A stretch of 11,630 nt of DNA from DASVAL01 sp035649575 (GTDB lineage Bacteria > Planctomycetota > UBA1135 > UBA2386): positions 1 to 11,630 of the forward strand of contig DASRJH010000088.1 of assembly GCA_035649575.1 (NCBI GenBank), given 5' to 3'. Below the pieces are notes generated by a model. The model was not told the DNA's origin. It saw only the letters and a program-made list of their open reading frames with translations, and searched no databases. This document shows positions 1 through 7,404 of this stretch, piece after piece. Position 1 is the stretch's first letter. Each line of letters opens with the position of its first letter. Both the position numbers and the translations under genes were made by a program.

Positions 1-1784
1 TCGCGCGAACTCTGGCCGAACTGGCGCAGCAGGTGATTCGGTGGGGCCGGCTGCTGCAGATCGCTTGCTCGCAGCAGGTCGCCCTCGCGGCCGCGCGAGG
101 CGCGTTGCCCCAGCGGCACACCCATACGCTGCAGCTCTTCGGCGATTGCGGCCACCTGCTTCTGGTCCCCGTTGCGCCGCGCCTGGTTCATCTCGCGCAG
201 CAGCGGTTGCGCCTTCTTCTGCAACTCGGTGTCTGCGGCCATCTGCTGGCGCATTTCTTCGCGCTGGCGTTGCTGCTGCTGCGCGCGCATCGGTTGGTCG
301 TTCTGCGCCATCGCGATGAGATCCTTCGCATCGGATTTCGCGAACTCGGCGAAGCTCTCGTAGACCGGCTTGGCGCGTGCATCGGGTGGACGCAGGCGTT
401 CGTCGATGTCGGCGAAGACGAGCGTGAGCAGCGAGTCCCAGGTCTGCTCCGCGGTCATGCGGCGCAGCATCGGGCCCTGGAACGTGAAGACCGCGTCCGC
501 GTCCGCGTCGCCGGCCGGCGACTCGCGCTGGAACAGCTTCGTGTGCACGAGCACGCGTTCGAACTGGCGCAGGTCGAAGTCGAGATCGACCATGAGTTTC
601 TCGATCTGGACCATGAGCTCGGGGTGCACGGGCTCGGTGTCCTTCTTGAAGTCGTCGAGTGGCTCCACGACGCCGGCGCCGAACGTGCGGGCCCACATGC
701 GATTGGCGATAACCTTGGCGAACTGGGGGTTCTTCTTGCTGGTCATCCAGTCGGCGAGTGCGCCGCGCGAGTCGATCCCGGCCGCCCCGGGCTGGGGTCT
801 CTGGTCCCGGCGCGGTCGCTGTGGCTCGCCCTTCTTCTGCTCGGGATACTTGAGCTTGACGTCGGCGCCAAAGAGCGTGTTCGCGAGCACCGCCGTGCCG
901 GGCTTCAGGTCCTCGTACTTGTAGTCCCTGGGCAGACGCTCGACGCCGCTGCCGCTGCCTTCGAGTCCCTGGTTGTTGCGCCGCACCAGGTTCAGGGCGC
1001 GCTGGCGCGTGCGGTCGTCGAGACCCGCGAGCTCGGTGCGCAGGCCGACGAGGTTCGGCAGCGTGCTCTCGTCGCGGTATCGCAGGCCGCCGAAGAACGC
1101 CGCCATCTCGAAGAACTGCTTCTGCGTCCAGATGTCGAACGGGTGGTTGTGGCACTGCGCACACTCGAGCCGCGTGCCGAGGAACAACCGCAGCGCGTTG
1201 GCCATCGCGTCGTGCGGCATGTTCTTGTCGCGCAGCAGCATGCCCGTGGCGCCGTTGCCCTGCTGGTGGCCGGGGCCCGTGGCGACCAGCATCTCGTGCA
1301 CGAGTTGGTCATACGGCTTGTCCTGCTGGATCGAACTGCGCAGGTAGTCGGCGAACGGCTCCCCGGAGATGTCCTGAATGCGCGACTTGACGCGCAGCTG
1401 GTCGAACCAGAAGTTCGCGAAGTGGCTCGTGTGCCCTGGCGAGTCGAGCAGTTGGTCGCAGAGCACATCGCGCTTGTCGGGGTTCTGGTCGGCGAGGAAG
1501 GTCTCGGTCTCGGCCAGCGTCGGAATGCGGCCGACGATCGTCAGGTAGGCGCGCCGCAGGAAGGTCGCATCGTCGGTGAGCGGCAGAGCGGTCTGGCTGC
1601 GCCGCTGCAGCCCGCGGTCCAGTACTGCATCCAGGCGCGCGGCATCTTCCTTGACCGACTTGAGCGGCCGGACCGACTCGACCGACTTGGCCGGGTGCTG
1701 CGGATTGGCTGTCGCTGTCTGTGCGTGGAGGCCGGCGACCAGGGCGCCGCCGAGAAGGACGCTGGCAAGGACGTTTCGCACCAT
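1..1784 (-). CDS. Secreted DUF1549/DUF1553 (PSCyt2/PSD1) planctomycete protein, C-terminus cut by window edge
   Basis: The reading frame is open from the ATG at 1784 to the left edge, giving 594 residues of an incomplete protein. Residues 1-22 (MVRNVLASVLLGGALVAGLHAQ) form a Sec signal peptide, so the product should leave the cytoplasm; this supports the chosen start although no clear Shine-Dalgarno sequence precedes it. Residues about 45-290 match DUF1549 (PSCyt2), including a CAQCH heme-type motif at C208/C211/H212 followed by NHPFD and a Q-F-F...AAFFGG stretch typical of the family. A proline/arginine-rich linker (about 320-336) leads to DUF1553 (PSD1) from about residue 339, recognised by ADWMTSKKNPQFAKVIANRM, a GVVEPLDDF segment and FDLRQFERVLVHT. 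Residues about 493-560 are a Q/R/E-rich probable coiled coil. The biochemical role of the family is unknown; planctomycete relatives often sit next to DUF1501 proteins, and such a partner would lie beyond the left edge. Family assignment is secure; covalent heme attachment is unproven. Confidence 0.9.
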   Translation of the reverse strand, partial: MVRNVLASVLLGGALVAGLHAQTATANPQHPAKSVESVRPLKSVKEDAARLDAVLDRGLQRRSQTALPLTDDATFLRRAYLTIVGRIPTLAETETFLADQNPDKRDVLCDQLLDSPGHTSHFANFWFDQLRVKSRIQDISGEPFADYLRSSIQQDKPYDQLVHEMLVATGPGHQQGNGATGMLLRDKNMPHDAMANALRLFLGTRLECAQCHNHPFDIWTQKQFFEMAAFFGGLRYRDESTLPNLVGLRTELAGLDDRTRQRALNLVRRNNQGLEGSGSGVERLPRDYKYEDLKPGTAVLANTLFGADVKLKYPEQKKGEPQRPRRDQRPQPGAAGIDSRGALADWMTSKKNPQFAKVIANRMWARTFGAGVVEPLDDFKKDTEPVHPELMVQIEKLMVDLDFDLRQFERVLVHTKLFQRESPAGDADADAVFTFQGPMLRRMTAEQTWDSLLTLVFADIDERLRPPDARAKPVYESFAEFAKSDAKDLIAMAQNDQPMRAQQQQRQREEMRQQMAADTELQKKAQPLLREMNQARRNGDQKQVAAIAEELQRMGVPLGQRASRGREGDLLRASDLQQPAPPNHLLRQFGQSSR

Positions 1785-1887
1785 GGTTGGAACGCAGGAC
1801 GCGGTCGAGCAGGGCAAGGTCGCCAGGAACGGCTCTGCAAGTAGTTCGGACACCGCGCGCCATGGTACAAAGGAAGTCTCTGGATCG

Positions 1888-1903
1888 CACCCGGGCACCC
1901 GGG
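1888..1903. repeat. Tandem 8-base repeat, two copies of CACCCGGG
   Basis: Two perfect adjacent copies of CACCCGGG occupy 1888-1895 and 1896-1903, each containing the palindrome CCCGGG. They lie about 105 bases upstream of the DUF1549/DUF1553 start codon and about 250 bases upstream of glnN. They could be part of an operator or a chance product of high GC content; the sequence alone does not decide. Confidence 0.4.
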
Positions 1904-1921
1904 GGAAGGCCGTGTCCGGGT

Positions 1922-1964
1922 GGCGCCGGTCGCCGCGTTCGACCCTCGCGAGGCACGGCGCCGG
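1922..1964. repeat. GGCGCCGG repeat pair around a perfect 10-base palindrome
   Basis: GGCGCCGG occurs at 1922-1929 and 1957-1964, and because GGCGCC is self-complementary the two copies can also pair as a 6-bp stem. Midway lies the perfect palindrome CCTCGCGAGG (1944-1953). The arrangement is symmetric and noncoding, which would suit a regulator-binding region, but no known operator is recognised. Confidence 0.3.
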
Positions 1965-2140
1965 GGGGCGAAAGGCCTCGAACTCGCCGCAGCGCGACGG
2001 CCGTACACTTTGGCCCCTGAGACGGGTGAAAGGCGCTCTGCGCGGCTCGCGATGGGGCGTTTTCCCGCCCGTGCTTTCCATCTGGGGGGTCGCTAGTGTT
2101 GGGCGGTCTGCTGCCGAGCCAAGGTCAACCCAGTTTCCAG

Positions 2141-2146
2141 AGGAGG
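2141..2146 (+). promoter_or_regulatory. Strong Shine-Dalgarno AGGAGG of glnN
   Basis: A consensus AGGAGG lies seven bases before the GTG at 2154. It is the strongest ribosome binding site in the window and fixes the GTG start of glnN. It suggests efficient translation, as expected for an abundant nitrogen-assimilation enzyme. Confidence 0.85.
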
Positions 2147-2153
2147 TCGTTCC

Positions 2154-4331
2154 GTGTCAGCCGCCGCGCGTGCCGCCGCCATCCAGATCATCGCCAGAAA
2201 ATCCCCGGTCGTCGTCGAGCCCCGCCCCGGCAACCTGCCACAGATGTTCGGGGCCAACGTGTTCGGCCTCGACCAGATGCGCACGAGGTTGCCCGAGAGC
2301 GCCTTCAAGGCGCTGCGTTCGTGCATGGAGCACGGCCAGGAACTCGATCCAGCGCTGGCCGACCAGGTCGCCAACGCCATGAAGGAATGGGCGGTGGAGC
2401 GCGGCGCGTCGCACTTCACGCACTGGTTCCAGCCGATGACCGGCTCGACCGCCGAGAAGCACGACAGCTTCGCCACCACCGAGGGTGGCAAGCTGATCAT
2501 GGAGTTCAGCGGCAAAGCGCTGATCAAGGGCGAACCGGACGCGAGCTCGTTCCCGAGCGGAGGCCTGCGCGCGACGTTCGAAGCGCGCGGCTACACGGCC
2601 TGGGATCCGACCTCGCCCGCGTTCATCCGCGAGACGGCGAACGGCGCCACGGTCTGCATCCCGACCGCCTTCTGCTCGTGGACCGGCGAGGCGCTCGACG
2701 AGAAGACGCCCTTGCTGCGCAGCACCGAGGCGCTGGACCGCGAAGCCGTGCGGATGCTGCGCCTGCTCGGTGACAGCCGCGTTTCGTTCGTCTATCCGAC
2801 GCTCGGCTGCGAGCAGGAGTACTTCCTGATCGATCGCGACTTCTATCTGCTGCGCCCCGACCTCGTCGCCACGGGACGCACGCTGTTCGGGGCCAAGCCG
2901 CCCAAGGGACAGGAGCTCGAGGACCACTACTTCGGGTCGATCGCGCCGCGCGTGCTCGCGTTCATGCAGGAGGCCGAGCTCGAGCTGTGGAAGCTCGGCG
3001 TGCCGGTCAAGACGCGCCACAACGAGGTCGCGCCGAGTCAGTACGAGCTAGCGCCGATCTTCGAGCGCACGACCATCGCAGTCGACCACAACATGCTCTG
3101 CATGGAGGTCCTCAAACAGGTCGCCCAGCGCCACGGCTTCCAGTGCCTGCTGCACGAGAAGCCCTACGCGGGCATCAACGGTTCCGGCAAGCACAACAAC
3201 TGGTCGATGGCGACGGACACCGGCGAGAACCTGCTCGAGCCCGGCAAGTCGCCCGAGCAGAACATGCGCTTCGTGGTCATGCTCGCCGCGATCATGCGCG
3301 CGATCGACCTGCACGCGGATCTGCTGCGGGTCACGATCGCACACGCCGGCAACGACCATCGCCTCGGCGCCAACGAAGCTCCGCCGGCGATCATGTCGAT
3401 CTACCTCGGCAAGCAGCTCACCGACGTGGTCGAGACGTTGATCGCGGGAACGAAGACCGGCGAACGCAAGCGCGAGACGATGCGACTCGGCGTCAACGTG
3501 CTGCCGCCGCTGCCTAGAGACGCGACCGACCGCAACCGCACGTCGCCGTTCGCGTTCACGGGCAACAAGTTCGAGTTCCGCGCCGTTGGCAGCAGCCAGG
3601 CGCCGAGCAAGCCCAACACCGTGTTGAACACGATCGTGGCCGACTCGCTCGCCTACATGGCGACCGAGATCGAGAAGCAGAAGGCGCAGAAGGGTCTCGA
3701 AGCCGCGGTCAACGAGGTCGTCGTCGACCTGTTCAAGAAGCACCAGCGCATCCTGTTCGACGGCAACGGCTACGCCGGCGAGTGGCATGCCGAAGCCGCT
3801 CGGCGCGGCCTGCCCAACGTGCGCAACGCGGTCGACGCGATCGGCAATCTGGCCTCGAAGAAGAACCTCGACCTGTTCGAGCGATTCGCTGTGTTGTCGC
3901 CCAAGGAAGTCGAATCGCGCATGAACATCATGTTCGAGGGCTACAGCAAGGCCATCGCAATCGAGGGGCAGAGCGCGTTGTCGATCGCGCGCACGATGAT
4001 CCTGCCCGCCGCGCAGAAGTCCCAGCTCGCCGTGGCGCAGAGCGTCGCCGCGGCGAAGGCCGCCGGCGTCGACGTCAAGGCGCAGGAGAAGCGCTTGCGC
4101 GATCTGGGCGCACGCATCGAAGCGTTCGTCGTGGCGATCGAAGACCTCACGGCCGTGTTCGAGCTCGCGGAACATCACGCAGGAGCACCGCAAGACCACG
4201 CGAAGACGTATCGCGACAAGGTCGTGCCTTCGATGGCGAAGCTGCGCGAGATCGCCGACGGGTTGGAGACGATGGTCGACGACGCGGAGTGGCCGCTGCC
4301 GAAGTATCGGGAGATCCTGTTCCTGCAGTGA
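2154..4331 (+). CDS. glnN: Glutamine synthetase type III (GSIII, GlnN)
   Basis: The 725-residue product is predicted to condense ammonium with glutamate, using ATP, to make glutamine in the cytoplasm. Its length fits the large GSIII class (about 700-730 residues) and not GSI or GSII. Class-specific features run in order: an N-terminal FGANVFGLDQM segment near residue 33; GCEQEYFLID (about 218-227), the metal-binding glutamate region; NEVAPSQYELAPIFE from residue 290; KPYAGINGSGKHNNWS at 336-351, the GSIII form of the ATP/glutamate-binding signature; NDHRLGANEAPPAI from residue 400; and DRNRTSPFAFTGNKFEFRA from residue 459. The C-terminal helical region ends in the typical WPLPKYREILF segment. 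The start is a GTG placed by the AGGAGG at 2141-2146. It is a single-gene unit: divergent from the left neighbour and 58 bases tail to tail from gspF. GSIII is generally not controlled by GlnE adenylylation; transcriptional control is likely, but no operator is recognised. No key residue appears missing. Confidence 0.96.
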   Translation: MSAAARAAAIQIIARKSPVVVEPRPGNLPQMFGANVFGLDQMRTRLPESAFKALRSCMEHGQELDPALADQVANAMKEWAVERGASHFTHWFQPMTGSTAEKHDSFATTEGGKLIMEFSGKALIKGEPDASSFPSGGLRATFEARGYTAWDPTSPAFIRETANGATVCIPTAFCSWTGEALDEKTPLLRSTEALDREAVRMLRLLGDSRVSFVYPTLGCEQEYFLIDRDFYLLRPDLVATGRTLFGAKPPKGQELEDHYFGSIAPRVLAFMQEAELELWKLGVPVKTRHNEVAPSQYELAPIFERTTIAVDHNMLCMEVLKQVAQRHGFQCLLHEKPYAGINGSGKHNNWSMATDTGENLLEPGKSPEQNMRFVVMLAAIMRAIDLHADLLRVTIAHAGNDHRLGANEAPPAIMSIYLGKQLTDVVETLIAGTKTGERKRETMRLGVNVLPPLPRDATDRNRTSPFAFTGNKFEFRAVGSSQAPSKPNTVLNTIVADSLAYMATEIEKQKAQKGLEAAVNEVVVDLFKKHQRILFDGNGYAGEWHAEAARRGLPNVRNAVDAIGNLASKKNLDLFERFAVLSPKEVESRMNIMFEGYSKAIAIEGQSALSIARTMILPAAQKSQLAVAQSVAAAKAAGVDVKAQEKRLRDLGARIEAFVVAIEDLTAVFELAEHHAGAPQDHAKTYRDKVVPSMAKLREIADGLETMVDDAEWPLPKYREILFLQ

Positions 4332-4333
4332 TA

Positions 4334-4356
4334 CCGCCGCTGCTGCCGCGGGGCGG
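4334..4356. terminator. Possible weak hairpin between the convergent glnN and gspF genes
   Basis: CCGCC at 4334-4338 can pair with GGCGG at 4352-4356 just after the glnN stop codon, inside the 58-base gap shared with the end of gspF. The stem is only five pairs and no T-run follows on either strand, so it is not a standard intrinsic terminator. It is listed because it is the only hairpin seen in a gap where both transcripts should end. Confidence 0.2.
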
Positions 4357-4389
4357 GCGAACCCTCGTCGAACCCAAGGCCGACCGCGC

Positions 4390-5616
4390 TCAGCCTGCGC
4401 GTTGCAGCTGCAGCAGCGGCATCACGATCGCGACCACGATGCCGGCGACGATCACTGCGAGCAGCACGATGATCAGCGGCTCGATGACCGAGGTGAGCTT
4501 CTGGGTCGCGAAGTCGACCTCTTCGTCGTAGGTGGCCCCGATGCGCTCGAGCATCTCCTCGAGGTTGCCGGCCTGCTCGCCGACGCCGACCATGTAGGAG
4601 ATCGTCGGCGGGAACGCGCCCGACATCTTCATCGGCGTCGCGATGTCCGCGCCCTCGAGCACGCGGTCGTGCACACCCTGCAAGGCGTTCTGCAGGACCT
4701 TGTTGTCGAGCACGCTCTTCGTCACGGCGATCGCCTGCAGCGCTGGCACGCCCGAACGCAGCAGGGTCGCGAGCGTGATCGAGAAGCGCGCCATCGACTG
4801 TTTGCGCATGAGGTCGCCGAACACGGGCAGCGCCAGCTTGAAGCGGTCCCAGATCAGGCCGCCGCGCTGGCCGTGCACGAACAGCTGGAAGCCGATCACG
4901 GCCATCAGCGCGCCGACGATCACGAGCAGCCAGTAGTTCACGAGGAACTCCGATACCCAGATCATCACCTTGGTCGGCACTGGCAGTTCCATGCCGCGAC
5001 CCTTGATGAGCTGTGTCACGCGTGGCACGACGAACGTCATCAGCACGGCGACGACGATCGTGCCGACCAGGCACATGATCATCGGATAGATCAGGGCGGC
5101 ACCGACCTTGTTCTTGAGCCGCGTCTGGGTCTGCAGGAAACCCGCGAGGCGGATCAGGACCTTGTCGAGCGCACCCGACGACTCACCGGCCTTCACCATG
5201 TTGGAGTAGAGGTCGGTGAAGTAGGCCGGATGCTGCAACACGGCATCGCCGAACGGCATGCCCTGCGTCACCTTCTCCCTGATGTCGCGGAAGCAGCTCT
5301 CGATCTTCTTGTCGGGCGCCTGCTCGATGATCATGCGCAGTACTTCGGCGAGCGGGATGCCAGCCTGCAGCAGAGCCGCCATCTGGCGCGTCACGGCGGC
5401 GACCTGTTCGGTGCGCTGTTTGTTGGGCGTCTCTACGCCCGTGACGCCGCGGATCCGGATCGCCCCTCGCCTCCTGGCCTTGGCCTCGCGGATGTCCGTG
5501 ACGTAGAGCTGGTCCTTCTTGAGCTTCTGGCGCGCATCGCGGGTCGTGTCGGCATCGATGATGCCCTTCTTGACCTTGTTGTCGCTGTCGAAGGCTTTGT
5601 ATTCGAAGATCGGCAC
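4390..5616 (-). CDS. gspF: Type II secretion inner-membrane platform protein GspF (PilC/GspF family)
   Basis: The 408-residue protein is the polytopic inner-membrane platform that couples the cytoplasmic GspE ATPase to pseudopilus assembly. The N-terminus MPIFEYKAFD and the following DADTTRDARQ helix region are typical of the family. Two homologous T2SSF domains lie at about 70-195 and 275-400, each carrying the family's glycine-glutamate element (GESSGALDKVL at 144-154; GEQAGNLEEML at 346-356). Predicted membrane segments are about 172-197, 222-247 and 377-402, the usual three. The start is a GTG at 5616. It is supported by the family N-terminus, a weak GAGAG ribosome binding site and an in-frame stop 39 bases upstream. 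It is the last gene of the gspD-gspE-gspF operon. PilC of type IV pili is a close relative, but the adjoining GspD-like secretin favours a type II system. Confidence 0.93.
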   Translation of the reverse strand: MPIFEYKAFDSDNKVKKGIIDADTTRDARQKLKKDQLYVTDIREAKARRRGAIRIRGVTGVETPNKQRTEQVAAVTRQMAALLQAGIPLAEVLRMIIEQAPDKKIESCFRDIREKVTQGMPFGDAVLQHPAYFTDLYSNMVKAGESSGALDKVLIRLAGFLQTQTRLKNKVGAALIYPMIMCLVGTIVVAVLMTFVVPRVTQLIKGRGMELPVPTKVMIWVSEFLVNYWLLVIVGALMAVIGFQLFVHGQRGGLIWDRFKLALPVFGDLMRKQSMARFSITLATLLRSGVPALQAIAVTKSVLDNKVLQNALQGVHDRVLEGADIATPMKMSGAFPPTISYMVGVGEQAGNLEEMLERIGATYDEEVDFATQKLTSVIEPLIIVLLAVIVAGIVVAIVMPLLQLQRAG

Positions 5617-5655
5617 GCAGTGCTCTCTGGTTGTTGGTCCCAGCCGGTCGGCCGA

Positions 5656-7404
5656 TCAGACCACATCGAGCTGGGTCACGCGCAGCACCTCGTCCGGGGT
5701 CGTCATGCCCTGCAGCAGCTTGGTCACGCCGTCCATGCGCAGGGTCTTGAGACCGCGCTCGAGCGCGCCGCGTTTGATCTGGCTGGCCGTGGCCTTGTTG
5801 ACGATCTGCTCCTGGATCTGGGTGTCGATCGGCATGATCTCGTAGATGGCGGTCCGGCCCGCGTAGCCGGAACGGAAGCACTCGTCGCAGCCCTTGCCGA
5901 GCATGATCTTGCCGTTGGGGAACTGGTCGGGCGTCAGTTTGAGGTCCTCGAGGAAGTAGCGCATCCGCTGATCCGGCTCGGAAGGCTCGCGGCAGTTGGG
6001 GCACACCGTGCGCAGCAGCCGCTGCGCGATCACGAGCAACAGCGAAGAGGACACCAGGTAGGGTTCCACGCCGATGTCGATCAGGCGTGTGACGGTCGAC
6101 GCGGAGTCGTTCGTGTGCACGGTCGAGAACACGAGGTGGCCCGTGAGGGCCGCGCGGATCGCGATGTCGGCCGTCTCGTTGTCGCGCACTTCGCCGACCA
6201 TCATGACGTCGGGGTCCTGGCGCAGGAACGACCGCAGGCCCGCTGCGAACGTGAGACCCTTCTTCACGTTGACCTGAACCTGGCTGATGCCGTCGAGGTT
6301 GTATTCGACGGGATCCTCGATCGTCAGGATGTTGAGCTCGGGTGCGTTGATCGCATCGAGGCACGCATAGAGCGTGGTCGTCTTGCCCGAGCCGGTCGGG
6401 CCTGTGACGAAGATGACGCCGTGGCTGTAGTTGATGTAGCGGTTGATCGTGCGCTGGGCATCCGCGGTGAGACCGATCTGGTCGAGCGAGTAGATCTTGG
6501 TCGTCTTGTCGAGGATGCGGAACACGATGCGTTCGCCACCCGAGACCGGCACCGAACTGATGCGCACGTCGACGTCGCCGTCGCCGACGCGGATCGACGC
6601 GCGTCCGTCCTGCGGCAGCCGTCGTTCGGCGATGTCCATCTTGCCCATGACCTTGACGCGCGAGACGATGGCCTCCTGCGCGCGCTTGGGCACCGACTCC
6701 ATGTCGTAGAGCACGCCGTCGATGCGCATGCGGACCTGCAGGCGGTCGCCGTAGGGCTGCAGGTGGATGTCCGAGGCGCGCAGCTTGAGCGCCTGGAACA
6801 GCAGCATGTTGACCAGCTTGATGACAGGGGCCTTGTTGGCATCGAGCAGGTCCTCCGACTCCTGGATGTTCTCGGCGATGCTGACGATGTCGGTGTCCTT
6901 GACATCCTGCAGCGCTTCGTCGACGCCGTCGGCCTTGTGGCGGTAGGCGCGGTTGATCAGGTTGGCGATCTCGCCACGGCTTGCGAGCACGGCCTCGACC
7001 TCGCGCCCGAGCAGCGTCGCGAGGTCGTCCATCGGCTGCACGTCGAGCGGCCGGTGCGTGGCCACGCGCAGCAGCGTGCCCGTGTCTTCGATGGCGATCA
7101 GCCCATGCGTGCGCGCGAACTGCACCGGGATCTGGTGGATGAACACGGAAGGCACGCCCGTGCCGTCGAGACTCGCGCGGTAGTCGAGCCCGAGCAGTTC
7201 CCCGAAGAACTGCAGGCACTTGCCTTCGGGCAGCATGTTCTTCGAGATCAAGACCTGGTCGAGCTGCTGGCCCGTTTCGCGTTCGGTGCGCAGCGCATCG
7301 TCGATCTGCGGTTGCGTGAGTCCCGCGCGCCGCAGCAGACCTTCGCGGATGCGGTCCTGGAAGATCGCGGGACTGGCGGAACTCGGGGTCGTCGACTGGG
7401 TCAT
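5656..7404 (-). CDS. gspE: Type II secretion / type IV filament assembly ATPase GspE (GspE/PilB family)
   Basis: This 582-residue cytoplasmic ATPase should power pseudopilin assembly through GspF. An N-terminal GspE_N/MshEN-like domain spans roughly residues 20-160. The secretion-ATPase core follows: Walker A GPTGSGKTT at 335-343 (K341), Asp box TIEDPVEY at 361-368, Walker B DPDVMMVGEVRD at 397-408 (E405), and His box TGHLVFSTVHTND at 421-433 (H423, H430). A zinc-type tetracysteine motif has C468-x2-C471 and C506-x2-C509, characteristic of GspE/PilB and absent from the PilT retraction class. The ATG at 7404 overlaps the gspD stop (ATGA), implying translational coupling, and GGAG (7415-7418) lies ten bases upstream. 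A longer open frame to 7602 exists, but its 66 extra residues are antisense-like R/P/G-rich sequence inside gspD. PilB is the main alternative name; the secretin neighbour favours GspE. Confidence 0.94.
   Translation of the reverse strand: MTQSTTPSSASPAIFQDRIREGLLRRAGLTQPQIDDALRTERETGQQLDQVLISKNMLPEGKCLQFFGELLGLDYRASLDGTGVPSVFIHQIPVQFARTHGLIAIEDTGTLLRVATHRPLDVQPMDDLATLLGREVEAVLASRGEIANLINRAYRHKADGVDEALQDVKDTDIVSIAENIQESEDLLDANKAPVIKLVNMLLFQALKLRASDIHLQPYGDRLQVRMRIDGVLYDMESVPKRAQEAIVSRVKVMGKMDIAERRLPQDGRASIRVGDGDVDVRISSVPVSGGERIVFRILDKTTKIYSLDQIGLTADAQRTINRYINYSHGVIFVTGPTGSGKTTTLYACLDAINAPELNILTIEDPVEYNLDGISQVQVNVKKGLTFAAGLRSFLRQDPDVMMVGEVRDNETADIAIRAALTGHLVFSTVHTNDSASTVTRLIDIGVEPYLVSSSLLLVIAQRLLRTVCPNCREPSEPDQRMRYFLEDLKLTPDQFPNGKIMLGKGCDECFRSGYAGRTAIYEIMPIDTQIQEQIVNKATASQIKRGALERGLKTLRMDGVTKLLQGMTTPDEVLRVTQLDVV

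Larger units (their letters stand above)
1785..2153. other. Divergent intergenic spacer between the DUF1549/DUF1553 gene and glnN
   Basis: This 369-base spacer must hold the start signals for two genes transcribed away from each other. I see no convincing -35/-10 pair on either strand and no sigma-54 GG-N10-GC element. It does hold short ordered elements: an 8-base tandem repeat CACCCGGG at 1888-1903, two copies of GGCGCCGG (1922-1929 and 1957-1964) flanking the 10-base palindrome CCTCGCGAGG (1944-1953), and a weak 5-bp hairpin GGGCG/CGCCC at 2055-2070. The open frames crossing it look like shadow frames. No small gene is supported. Confidence 0.5.

Noticed and set aside
1653..1687. Three copies of GACCGACT near the start of the DUF1549/DUF1553 gene
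   Set aside because: They encode the K/E-S-V repeats of the mature N-terminus (AKSVESVRPLKSV) and are explained by the coding sequence; they are too short to call a separate repeat element.
33..1844. Plus-strand open frame of 603 codons opposite the DUF1549/DUF1553 gene
   Set aside because: It is a shadow frame without domains or ribosome binding site. The minus-strand frame has a signal peptide, CxxCH motif and both family domains.
1309..2008. Minus-strand open frames crossing the glnN upstream spacer, possible longer start or small gene
   Set aside because: They are R/P/A-rich frames without motifs. The in-frame extension of the DUF1549/DUF1553 gene beyond 1784 would bury its clear signal peptide.
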